From the NCBI GenBank assembly GCA_903919215.1, contig CAIXHI010000293.1:1-7446 (forward strand): a stretch of 7,446 nt of DNA, in the 5' to 3' direction. The translations under genes were made by a program, and so were the position numbers. How positions within the stretch are numbered: the stretch's first letter is position 1; each line of letters begins with the position of its first letter. The DNA is from an uncultured Acidimicrobiaceae bacterium (GTDB lineage: Bacteria; Actinomycetota; Acidimicrobiia; Acidimicrobiales; Ilumatobacteraceae). This document shows positions 1-6,286 of the stretch, piece by piece. The notes below the pieces were generated by a model that was not told the origin of the DNA, did not search any database, and worked only from the letters and a program-made list of their open reading frames with translations.

Positions 1-1370
1 ACCTTCGCGCCACCCGACTCGGGGAACGGGATGATGTTGCGAATGCGGTCGCCGGCCAGTGGCTCGATCTTGATCACCCGTGCTCCCAGGTCGGTGAGCA
101 TCGTCGTACCGTGCGGCCCCGCGAATAACGTGGCCAGCTCGAGAATCGTGACGCCTGCGAGCGGCAAACCCGTGGGTGCAGGCGCCGCGGCGGCCGCCAC
201 CACTGGGGCCGGTTGCGCGGCGAGCGCCAGAATCTCGGCACGGTGTTCGTCGAGCATCGGAGCCGACCTCAGCACGGCCTGCGTCCTGGAGGCCTTGACG
301 ATCGCCGCTGGCTGACGAACGACACCGCGCTCTGTGTCCTCGACATCGACCGTGAATCCATCGTGAATCAGTTGCGGGTGCTCGAGCGCACCGGGACCGC
401 TGCGGAACTGCTCGGCGAATACGTTCGGATCGGCATCGAAGATGACGTTCCACTCGGCAAGCGTCTTGGTGCGCGCCGCCTCGAGCATGCGCACCCACAG
501 GTCGCCGCGCTTCTGCGGATGGTCGGGGAACGCCGGCAGCCCCGCCCACTCGGGATCGGTGAACATCCAGTCCAGCCCCAGCGCCGCCATCAACGCGGCA
601 TACAGACGCGGCGCCACCGAGGCGAACTGCAACCAGCGACCGTCCTTGGTGAGGCAGATCATCAACATCAACGTCAGCGGACTCTGCGGTCGCCCCTGCT
701 CGTCCCACGCGGAGTTCGGCTTGAACGCGTCGGGCCAGCGGGTCCAGATCAGGTCTTCGAACCATGCCCATGTGTCGAGCGACAACATTGCATGAGCCAG
801 GTTGGTCTCCACCCGCTGCCCCAGCCCGCTGTGATCGCGGTCCATCAAGGCCGCCAACGTGCCGTGAATGGCCACCTGGCTGGCGGAGAAACCGGCGAAC
901 GGCACCGAGACGAACGGGGGTGCCTCGTACGGCGACATCCGCTGGGACACCTTGAACAGTCCCAACTTGGCCTGGACGACGCCCTCATACCCGGCCACAT
1001 GGGCGTAGGGCCCGTGCCGACCAAAGCCAGTGATGGAGGTGTAGATCAGCCGCGGGTTGATCACCCGCAGGTCGTCGTACCCCAACCCGAAACCATCCAG
1101 CACACCGGTCTGCTGCGTCTCGATCAAGATGTCGGCTTGACGTGCCAGATCACGCACGATGTCGCGGTCGGCATGTTGATGCAGGTCAAGCTGGATGCTG
1201 CGCTTCCCGCGACCCCAGAACGGGTACGCAGCCGAGTGACGGATGCTGGCGCCACCAGGCGGTTCGATCTGGATCACGTCCGCACCGAAGTCGGCGAACA
1301 GCTGGCTGACCTGGGCCCCGACCCGATTCGGTGAGATGTCGATGACGCGCACACCCTCAAACGGCAGCAT
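1..1370 (-). CDS. Tandem-domain class III CoA-transferase (CaiB/BaiF family), 3' end beyond window
   Basis: Reading the minus strand from ATG at 1370 gives 456 codons without a stop, continuing past position 1. Residues 1-385 form one CaiB/BaiF domain: FEGVRVIDIS at the start, then FGADVIQIEPPGG and a WGRGKRSIQLDL stretch. An Ala/Pro-rich linker (about 387-400) leads into a second domain from about residue 402, with LPLAGVTILELA and the family hallmark FAGPHGTTMLTDLGARVIKI. Family members move CoA from an acyl-CoA to an acid, usually through an active-site Asp in a GQ-V-(D/E)-x-S-xx-D-A motif. Here the first domain reads GQRVETNLAHA, putting His193 where that Asp is expected. If the fusion is active, the missing C-terminal half must carry the Asp. 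The start has an AAAGGGGGG Shine-Dalgarno 8 nt upstream. It follows the hydratase gene by 65 bp on the same strand, consistent with an operon. Family call firm; substrate unknown. Confidence 0.9.
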   Translation of the reverse strand, partial: MLPFEGVRVIDISPNRVGAQVSQLFADFGADVIQIEPPGGASIRHSAAYPFWGRGKRSIQLDLHQHADRDIVRDLARQADILIETQQTGVLDGFGLGYDDLRVINPRLIYTSITGFGRHGPYAHVAGYEGVVQAKLGLFKVSQRMSPYEAPPFVSVPFAGFSASQVAIHGTLAALMDRDHSGLGQRVETNLAHAMLSLDTWAWFEDLIWTRWPDAFKPNSAWDEQGRPQSPLTLMLMICLTKDGRWLQFASVAPRLYAALMAALGLDWMFTDPEWAGLPAFPDHPQKRGDLWVRMLEAARTKTLAEWNVIFDADPNVFAEQFRSGPGALEHPQLIHDGFTVDVEDTERGVVRQPAAIVKASRTQAVLRSAPMLDEHRAEILALAAQPAPVVAAAAAPAPTGLPLAGVTILELATLFAGPHGTTMLTDLGARVIKIEPLAGDRIRNIIPFPESGGAK

Positions 1371-1378
1371 GCTCAAGG

Positions 1379-1387
1379 CCCCCCTTT
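1379..1387 (-). promoter_or_regulatory. Ribosome binding site of the CoA-transferase gene
   Basis: The minus strand reads AAAGGGGGG, eight bases before the ATG at 1370. It resembles AAGGAGG with one change and fixes the start codon. Its presence contrasts with the apparently leaderless starts of three other genes in the window, and fits translation from within a longer (operon) mRNA. Confidence 0.6.
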
Positions 1388-1403
1388 GACTGTGTTCAGC
1401 AGC

Positions 1404-1437
1404 GATCGAGAAAATATTACTCTACATTTTCCCGATC
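1404..1437 (-). repeat. Inverted repeat (12-nt arms, 10-nt loop) between hydratase and CoA-transferase genes
   Basis: The plus strand has GATCGAGAAAAT at 1404-1415 and ATTTTCCCGATC at 1426-1437. These are reverse complements except at one base, separated by 10 bases. In the minus-strand transcript the odd pair becomes a G-U wobble, so all 12 positions can pair; in a plus-strand RNA it would be an A-C mismatch. The repeat overlaps the hydratase stop codon (1436-1438). It is AT-rich and not followed by a U tract, so a classical terminator is unlikely. It could be an operon-internal RNA hairpin or a dimeric repressor site. Two -10-like hexamers lie in it on the minus strand (TAGAGT 1424-1419 and TAATAT 1419-1414) without a good -35. 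Confidence 0.6.
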
Positions 1438-2287
1438 ATTCCTGCTGTGCCTGCTGTGCCTGCTGTGCCTGCTGTGCCTGCTTGGCGGCCATGCGGGCAG
1501 TCATCTTGCGCGCCGCCTCACTCTGATTGTGCGCCTCGTTGGCCAGCAGGAAGCGTCGACGGCCGATCTCGTCCTCGGCCTGGTTGAGGTTGTCCTTCAC
1601 CAGTTCCAGCAACTCTGCGGGTGCGCGCACCATCCGCCGGGCGATATCGAGTGTGTATTCGCGCAGCTGCTCGGGGGGCAGCACACCGTGCACCATGCCC
1701 CACTCCAGTGCCTGTTCGGCGCTGATCTTGTCGTTCAGCAGATACATCTGGCGTGCACGGGCGGTGCCCACGATCTGGGTCCACAGGAACGTGCCGCCGT
1801 AGTCGCCCGACAGACCGTTGGGCATGAAGTTGGCAGCGAACACCGCGTCCGTGGAGGCGTAGCGCAGATCGCACGCCGCAGCGAGGCTGAACCCCGCGCC
1901 GACCGCCGGGCCACCCACCATCGCGATCGTCGGCTTCGGCATCTGATGCAGCAGCATCGAGGCGTGCTCGTCGTGGCGGGCCAGGTCGCCCTCCAACGCG
2001 TCGCGCGGCACACCCTTCTCACTACCCGGTGCGCCGCGACCGCCGCCCTTCACATCGCCACCCGAACAGAACCCGCCATGCATGCCCTCGGGTGCCGCTC
2101 CGGTGAGGATGACAACTTTGGCTTCGGGGTCGGCCGCCATCTGCAGAACCGCATCGTGCAACGCACCCATCAGCTCACCATTCAGCGCGTTGCGTCGCTC
2201 GGGTCGGTTCAGCGTGATGATGCCGATGCGATCCACCACTTCGGTAAGGATCACGGGCGCGCTAGGACTCGCTGATTCATCGGACAT
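1436..2287 (-). CDS. Enoyl-CoA hydratase/isomerase (crotonase) superfamily protein
   Basis: A 283-residue crotonase-fold protein of normal family length, expected to act in the cytosol on an acyl-CoA. The oxyanion-hole segments are clear: FCSGGD (73-78) and GGPAVGAGFSLA (125-136). They are followed by CDLRYAS, and by GLSGDYGG at 158-165. The two Glu residues that add water in classical enoyl-CoA hydratases are missing: by motif alignment their places hold Ser134 and Phe154. Asp162 in the SGDYGG motif is the likeliest acid/base, as in isomerase-like relatives, so hydration is not assured. The start at 2287 is preferred over an in-frame ATG at 2386, because the family sequence begins near MSDESASPSAPVILTEVVDR and a -10-like box lies 7 nt upstream. 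The last 15 residues are an AQQ repeat tail. It is probably first in an operon with the CoA-transferase and divergent from the DUF2889 gene. Confidence 0.9.
   Translation of the reverse strand: MSDESASPSAPVILTEVVDRIGIITLNRPERRNALNGELMGALHDAVLQMAADPEAKVVILTGAAPEGMHGGFCSGGDVKGGGRGAPGSEKGVPRDALEGDLARHDEHASMLLHQMPKPTIAMVGGPAVGAGFSLAAACDLRYASTDAVFAANFMPNGLSGDYGGTFLWTQIVGTARARQMYLLNDKISAEQALEWGMVHGVLPPEQLREYTLDIARRMVRAPAELLELVKDNLNQAEDEIGRRRFLLANEAHNQSEAARKMTARMAAKQAQQAQQAQQAQQE
1441..1476 (-). repeat. Four identical 9-bp tandem repeats at the 3' end of the hydratase gene
   Basis: CCTGCTGTG occurs four times in a row on the plus strand, followed by a degenerate fifth unit at 1477-1485. In the hydratase frame it encodes AQQ x4 (residues 271-282), just before the last Glu. 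The copies are identical at every third base, which points to recent slippage duplication and not to selection on the protein alone. Copy number may vary between strains. Confidence 0.85.
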
Positions 2288-2294
2288 TGAGTGA

Positions 2295-2324
2295 ACTCTA
2301 GGGATTGGCGGTTCGCCCTGTCTG
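2295..2324 (-). promoter_or_regulatory. Candidate leaderless promoter of the hydratase gene
   Basis: On the minus strand CAGACA (2324-2319), an 18-bp spacer and TAGAGT (2300-2295) resemble -35 and -10 boxes. The -10 ends 7 bases before the ATG at 2287, so transcription would start at or next to the start codon. No Shine-Dalgarno is visible. The -35 match is partial (GACA only). Confidence 0.45.
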
Positions 2325-2334
2325 CGTTTACGGT
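2305..2334 (+). promoter_or_regulatory. Candidate leaderless promoter of the DUF2889 gene
   Basis: TTGGCG (2305-2310), an 18-bp spacer and TACGGT (2329-2334) fit -35 and -10 boxes. The -10 ends 6 bases before the GTG at 2341, predicting a leaderless mRNA. The region overlaps the opposing hydratase promoter almost completely. A small dyad, GGCG-gtt-CGCC (2307-2317), lies over the -35 and could be an operator. Confidence 0.5.
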
Positions 2335-2340
2335 GCAGGC

Positions 2341-3333
2341 GTGATCGACCCCCTGCAAGATGTCGCCGGACCTGCGGGACCAGCACCTGTCAGACCAGCA
2401 CGTTCGGTGCGCCGGACATCCACGGTGGACATGTTGTGGCCCGAGGGCATCGGCCGCCTCTTGCAACTCGAGGGCACCGCACGCGACGCCGTCACGATCG
2501 ACCCCGCCGATATGCCCAGCGTCGTCGCCGCGGCAACGGCCAGCGTCGGCATCGCCCCTGGACGCAAGATCGTCTCCGTCAGCAGCACACCCGAGCGCGC
2601 CAACATCGAAGCACTGATCGGCTGCCAAGGCGGCGGCCATCTACGAGCGGCGCTCGACCACGCGTTGCCGGGCGAACGCGAAGCCGGCACACCCCTGTAC
2701 CTACTGCTCGACGACATCTCCGGATGCAGCCTCATCGCCGGCTTCGTCGTCGTGCGCTGGCCGCAGTTGTTGCCGCTGAATCACGAACGGCCGCGCATCA
2801 ACCTGGAGGGTGTCTGCATCGGCTTCGCACCCGGGAACAGTTCACTCATCGAGCAGCAGTCCGGCGCCGTCACCCACCGCGTCCAGCAGGTCGGTTCACT
2901 GATCAATCCCGACGATCCGCACGGCTGGCACGACCTCGCTGAGTTGCCGGGCCTCTCGATGCGACGCGCGCGGCGCATCGACGTGTGGCGCGACGGCGAC
3001 ACGATCGTGATCGATTCCGCTTTCCAGGACAGCGCCGGCGACCCCGACCTCGACCGCGTGGCAGTGCACGAGTACCGCTTGCAGGCCACGGCCGACGCGG
3101 CCACGTTGACCTTGCAGACCGTCACCCCCGACCCACGCATCCTGCCGTTCCGCGAATGCCCATCGGCGAAGCACACCGCCACCAGCCTGATCGGTACGCC
3201 ACTCGCCAATCTGCGCCTCGCCGTGCTCGAAAACCTGGGCAAGACGAACGGGTGCACCCACCTGAACGACGCGCTGCGTGCCCTGGCCGAGGTTCCAGTG
3301 TTGTTGGAGCACCTCGACCGCGGTCTGCTCTGA
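2341..3333 (+). CDS. DUF2889 family protein, function unknown
   Basis: A 330-residue protein with no signal peptide or membrane segment. Two segments match the DUF2889 family as I remember it: an N-terminal RSVRRTSTVDMLWPEG stretch (about 20-35), and a C-terminal block with FRECPSA (Cys273), LIGTPLANLR and GCTHLNDALRALAEV. The latter contains Cys305, His307, Asn309 and Asp310. The conserved Cys/His/Asp set suggests metal binding or thiol chemistry, but no reaction is established. Actinobacterial relatives often sit beside acyl-CoA metabolism genes, as here. The GTG start at 2341 is preferred. The longer alternative from TTG at 2305 would place the start codon on the -35 box and add 12 residues that do not look like family sequence. 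It is 61 bp from the dehydrogenase gene, which has its own promoter-like boxes. Confidence 0.75.
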   Translation: MIDPLQDVAGPAGPAPVRPARSVRRTSTVDMLWPEGIGRLLQLEGTARDAVTIDPADMPSVVAAATASVGIAPGRKIVSVSSTPERANIEALIGCQGGGHLRAALDHALPGEREAGTPLYLLLDDISGCSLIAGFVVVRWPQLLPLNHERPRINLEGVCIGFAPGNSSLIEQQSGAVTHRVQQVGSLINPDDPHGWHDLAELPGLSMRRARRIDVWRDGDTIVIDSAFQDSAGDPDLDRVAVHEYRLQATADAATLTLQTVTPDPRILPFRECPSAKHTATSLIGTPLANLRLAVLENLGKTNGCTHLNDALRALAEVPVLLEHLDRGLL

Positions 3334-3355
3334 CCAACTGCCACCGAGATTCCGC

Positions 3356-3386
3356 TTGCCGCTGCGTCGGTGTACACGAGTACGGT
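3356..3386 (+). promoter_or_regulatory. Candidate leaderless promoter of the acyl-CoA dehydrogenase gene
   Basis: TTGCCG (3356-3361) and TACGGT (3381-3386) are 19 bp apart. The -10 is identical to that proposed for the DUF2889 gene and ends 8 bases before the ATG at 3395. No Shine-Dalgarno precedes that ATG. An 8-bp palindrome, GTGTACAC (3370-3377), lies in the spacer where a repressor could act. The spacer is slightly long, so this is a moderate call. Confidence 0.45.
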
Positions 3387-3394
3387 TTGACGCT

Positions 3395-5551
3395 ATGTCC
3401 ATTGCGATCACCGATGACCACCGCGCCCTTGCCGACACCGTCTCCGACCTGCTGACCCAACGTAAGTCGCTCAGCTTCGCCCGTGCCCTGCTGGACGGTG
3501 CTCCGGACACCAGCCCGGCGTTCTACGGTGAAGCCGCCGAACTCGGCTGGCTGGGGCTGCACCTGCCCGAGCAGTACGGCGGTTCCGGTTACGGCCTCCA
3601 GGAAGCCGTCGTGATCGCCGAGGAGCTCGGCCGCGGCCTGGCACCCGGCACGTTCATCGCCTCGATCATCGCCGGCGCAGTGATCAACGCCTGTGGCACC
3701 GATGAGCAGAAGGCACGCCTGCTGCCCGGTCTGGCCGATGGTTCGGTGAAGGCCGGCGTCGCGCTCGGCGGCGATGTGCAGGCCGCAGCCGGCGCATTCA
3801 GCGGCAGTGCTGGCACCACCCTGTCCGCCGGGTTGGCCGACCTCATCGTGGTCGGCGTCGGCACCGATGTGGCCGTCATCGCCGCCAACGCTGCTGGCGT
3901 CACCGTCACCGTGCCTGCCAACCTCGACCTCACCCGCCAGTCCGGCCGCGTCTCGCTCAACGGTGCATCCGGCGATGTCCTGGTCGGCGCCCGCTCGACG
4001 CTGACCGACCTCGCCCGCCTGATTCTCGCCGCCGAGGCCACCGGCGTCGCTCGCGCCTGCACCGACATGGCCGCCGAGTACGCCAAAGTGCGCGTCCAGT
4101 TCGGCCGCCCGATCGCCACCTTCCAGGCCGTCAAGCACCACTGCGCCAACATGGCTGTGGCCACGGAACTGGCCACGGCGGCGGTATGGGACGCAGCTCG
4201 TGCCAATGCTGCCGGGGGCCCGGTCTTCTCCTTCGCTGCGGCGAACGCTGCCGTCTTGGCGCTCGAGGCGGCGGTGCTGTGCGCCAACCTCAACACCCAG
4301 GTGCACGGCGGTATCGGGTACACGTGGGAACACGATGCACACATGTACCTGCGCCGCGCCACGGCCCTCATCGCGATCGTCGATCCGCAGCAGGCCGCGC
4401 TCGACAGCGTCACGCACACTCGTGCGGGCGTACAACGAGCCAAGACGGTCGAGTTGCCGCCCGAGGCCGAACCGATCCGTGACGCAGTGCGCGAGTTCGC
4501 GAAGTCGATCGCCGGCCTGTCCGCCGCCGAGCAGCGCACCAAGCTGATCGAGACCGGGTACGTCATGCCGCACTGGCCGAAGCCGTGGGGTCGTGCTGCC
4601 GGCGCGGTGGAGCAGATCGTCATCGAGCAGGAGTTCACCGCGGCGGGTGTGCAGCGCCCGCAGTACAGCATCACCGGCTGGGTGATCCTCACGCTCATCC
4701 AACACTCCACCCCCGACCAGGTCAGCCGCTGGGTGATGCCCGCGCTGCGCCAAGACCTCATCTGGTGCCAACTGTTCAGCGAGCCCGAAGCAGGCAGCGA
4801 CGCCGCCGCGGTGAAGACCAAGGCCACCCGCGTCGATGGCGGCTGGTTGGTCAGCGGCCAGAAGGTGTGGACCTCCGGCGCACACCACGCAAGTTTCGGC
4901 TTCATGACCGTGCGCACCAACCCCGATGCCAAGAAGCACCAGGGCATCACGATGATGGTGGTCGACATGCACGCCAAGGGCGTGGAAGTGCGCCCGCTGA
5001 AGCAGGCCAGTGGCGGCGCCGAGTTCAACGAGGTGTTCTTCGACGACGTGTTCGTGCCCGACGACGATGTGGTCGGCCCGATCGACGGTGGCTGGACCGT
5101 GGCTCGCGCCACGCTCGGCAACGAGAGCGTCAGCATCGGCGGCGGCGAAGGTGGCGCCGAGCTGGCTGCGAGCGTGCTCGTGGGTCTGCTCGACGCTGCA
5201 CCCGAGCGCGTGCCGGGCGGCGCTGGCCGTGTCGGTCGCTACATCGCCACCCAGTACGCGTCGCGCATGCTGAACCTGCGCTCCGTCAGCCGCGCCGTCA
5301 GCGGCAGTGGCCCCGGCCCAGAGGGAGCCATCACCAAGCTCGTCGGCACCGAGTTGGGCCACGAGGCCGCGGCCATGTCCACGGCCTTGGCCGGCCCCGA
5401 CACCGCCTTCCTCGACGGCGCCGGTGAGGTGGCTGGCCGACTGGCGATGAGCCACCGCGGTATGTCGATCGCCGGCGGCACGTCGGAGATCAAGCGCAAC
5501 CAGATCGGCGAGCACATCCTCGGTCTGCCGCGCGATCCGCTGATCCGCTGA
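3395..5551 (+). CDS. Fused two-domain acyl-CoA dehydrogenase (FadE6/FadE22/FadE34-like)
   Basis: A 718-residue protein of two acyl-CoA dehydrogenase units, about twice the single-domain length and close to the fused mycobacterial FadE proteins. It should oxidise an acyl-CoA to the 2-enoyl-CoA using FAD. First unit (1-345): LGWLGLHLPEQYGGSG, the FAD-contact motif RVQFGR (233-238) and VHGGIGYTWEH (303-313). Second unit (from about 353): WCQLFSEPEAGSD (457-469), KVWTSG (490-495), FDDVFVP and IAGGTSEIKRN near the end. The catalytic base can be placed in the second unit at Glu577 (LGNESVSI), the position used by isovaleryl- and long-chain enzymes; the medium-chain position is Gly694. The first unit has Ala207 at the Glu577-equivalent site and no Glu at the other. 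It is therefore probably a structural and FAD-binding half, with one active site per chain. ATG 3395 is chosen over an in-frame ATG at 3278, which lies inside the preceding gene. Substrate is unknown; steroid side chain is one option. Confidence 0.93.
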   Translation: MSIAITDDHRALADTVSDLLTQRKSLSFARALLDGAPDTSPAFYGEAAELGWLGLHLPEQYGGSGYGLQEAVVIAEELGRGLAPGTFIASIIAGAVINACGTDEQKARLLPGLADGSVKAGVALGGDVQAAAGAFSGSAGTTLSAGLADLIVVGVGTDVAVIAANAAGVTVTVPANLDLTRQSGRVSLNGASGDVLVGARSTLTDLARLILAAEATGVARACTDMAAEYAKVRVQFGRPIATFQAVKHHCANMAVATELATAAVWDAARANAAGGPVFSFAAANAAVLALEAAVLCANLNTQVHGGIGYTWEHDAHMYLRRATALIAIVDPQQAALDSVTHTRAGVQRAKTVELPPEAEPIRDAVREFAKSIAGLSAAEQRTKLIETGYVMPHWPKPWGRAAGAVEQIVIEQEFTAAGVQRPQYSITGWVILTLIQHSTPDQVSRWVMPALRQDLIWCQLFSEPEAGSDAAAVKTKATRVDGGWLVSGQKVWTSGAHHASFGFMTVRTNPDAKKHQGITMMVVDMHAKGVEVRPLKQASGGAEFNEVFFDDVFVPDDDVVGPIDGGWTVARATLGNESVSIGGGEGGAELAASVLVGLLDAAPERVPGGAGRVGRYIATQYASRMLNLRSVSRAVSGSGPGPEGAITKLVGTELGHEAAAMSTALAGPDTAFLDGAGEVAGRLAMSHRGMSIAGGTSEIKRNQIGEHILGLPRDPLIR

Positions 5552-5612
5552 CACCCTCACCGCACGCAACTCCATCGCTCATCCGTTCTGCGGGTCGGCC
5601 TCACCACGGTCT

Positions 5613-5619
5613 GGAAGGA
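5613..5619 (+). promoter_or_regulatory. Ribosome binding site of the SRPBCC gene
   Basis: GGAAGGA lies eight bases before the ATG at 5628. This is the clearest Shine-Dalgarno in the window and supports translation of this gene from the upstream dehydrogenase transcript. The 76-bp gap after the dehydrogenase stop shows no obvious terminator. Confidence 0.65.
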
Positions 5620-5627
5620 CACACACC

Positions 5628-6104
5628 ATGAGCACGCCCGCAGAACGCATCACCGTCTCGCGCCGCATCGCCGCTCCGGCAGCGAAGATCTTCTCGTTCA
5701 TCATCGACCCCGACATGCATGTCGCCATCGACGGGTCGGGCATGTTGCTCGCCTCGCCCGACAGCGAACCGGTGGCCGCCGTCGGCGACACGTTCCTGAT
5801 GAACATGGATCGCGAACCGCTCGGCGACATCCCGATGGGCAAGTACCAAGTGCAGAACACCGTCACCCGCTTCGAGCAGGACCGCTTGCTGGAGTGGACC
5901 ATCGGCGGGGTCGACCAGGAGCCGTTCGGCCACCTCTACGGCTACACACTCACACCGGTGAGCGCTGACGAGACCGACGTCGAGTTGTATTGCGACTGGA
6001 CCAACTTCTCGCCCGCGCTCAAAGAGCGCGTCACCTGGCCCGTCGTTCCGGCGCACATGTTGGAGAACTCGCTCGGCAATCTGGACTCGCTCGCTCGCCG
6101 CTGA
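5628..6104 (+). CDS. SRPBCC-fold (polyketide cyclase/START-like) protein
   Basis: A 158-residue protein of the usual size for this fold. It opens with ITVSRRIAAPAAKIFSFIID (8-27), the first strand and helix typical of SRPBCC proteins, followed by PDMHVAIDGSG. The middle alternates strands (KYQVQNTVTRFEQDRLLEWT, TDVELYCDWTNF). It ends in a helix (HMLENSLGNLDSLARR) that would close the hydrophobic cavity. Such proteins bind lipids, polyketides or other apolar ligands, and some catalyse cyclisation or hydrolysis; no catalytic residues can be assigned. Its place after the acyl-CoA dehydrogenase, with a good ribosome binding site and a short gap, suggests the same transcript and a ligand related to that pathway. 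No signal peptide. Fold call is good; role is inferred from context only. Confidence 0.85.
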   Translation: MSTPAERITVSRRIAAPAAKIFSFIIDPDMHVAIDGSGMLLASPDSEPVAAVGDTFLMNMDREPLGDIPMGKYQVQNTVTRFEQDRLLEWTIGGVDQEPFGHLYGYTLTPVSADETDVELYCDWTNFSPALKERVTWPVVPAHMLENSLGNLDSLARR

Positions 6105-6140
6105 CGAGATGCCGACGGGGCAACCACCACTGCGGTAAGT

Positions 6141-6237
6141 GACCGAGTTCGGGGCGTCGGAGCGACGTTTCCTGGCCGGCGAACCGATACCAGATCCCGT
6201 TGTCGGGCGTGCTTTTCGCTGCACTCCGAACTCGGTC
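6141..6237. repeat. 97-nt element with perfect 12-bp terminal inverted repeats and internal hairpins
   Basis: GACCGAGTTCGG (6141-6152) and CCGAACTCGGTC (6226-6237) are exact reverse complements. Between them four hairpins can form almost end to end. They are CGTCG/CGACG (6155-6167, loop GAG); CTGG plus CGG with CCG plus CCAG (6172-6193, loop CGAA); CCCG/CGGG (6196-6207, loop TTGT); and GTGC/GCAC (6209-6224). Only 1-4 bases separate neighbouring helices. It may be a structured RNA, the 3' end of the SRPBCC transcript, or a small non-coding mobile element. It is not followed by a T tract. Strand cannot be decided because nearly all pairs are Watson-Crick. It does not fit tRNA. Confidence 0.55.
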
Positions 6238-6286
6238 TGACCCGACCGTACGCCTCTCGCGCGGCGTTGTCCACTAGTCACAACAT

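Noticed and set aside
213..1334. Plus-strand open frame of 373 codons
   Set aside because: It is antisense to the CoA-transferase, whose domains are recognisable. The plus-strand product has low-complexity Arg/His/Gly composition and no known motif.
2305..2340. TTG start at 2305 for the DUF2889 gene
   Set aside because: The 12 extra residues do not look conserved, and the TTG coincides with a plausible -35 box. GTG 2341 sits correctly behind a -10 box.
2288..2386. Upstream ATG (2386) for the hydratase, adding 33 residues
   Set aside because: The extension is Arg-rich, overlaps the divergent DUF2889 coding start, and is absent from the usual family N-terminus.
3122..5575. Open frame of 817 codons antisense to the acyl-CoA dehydrogenase
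   Set aside because: It is rich in Gly, His, Arg and Ala, matches no family, and mirrors a clearly conserved enzyme. GC-rich codon bias on the sense strand removes stops from the antisense frame.
5552..5627. Terminator between the dehydrogenase and SRPBCC genes
   Set aside because: No GC-rich hairpin followed by a T tract is visible; the gap ends in a good ribosome binding site, favouring read-through.
6141..6237. tRNA or integron attC site in the structured element
   Set aside because: The closing stem is 12 bp, not 7. There is no standard T-loop with flanking 5-bp stem and no CCA-type end on either strand, and the attC core-site consensus is not present at the ends.
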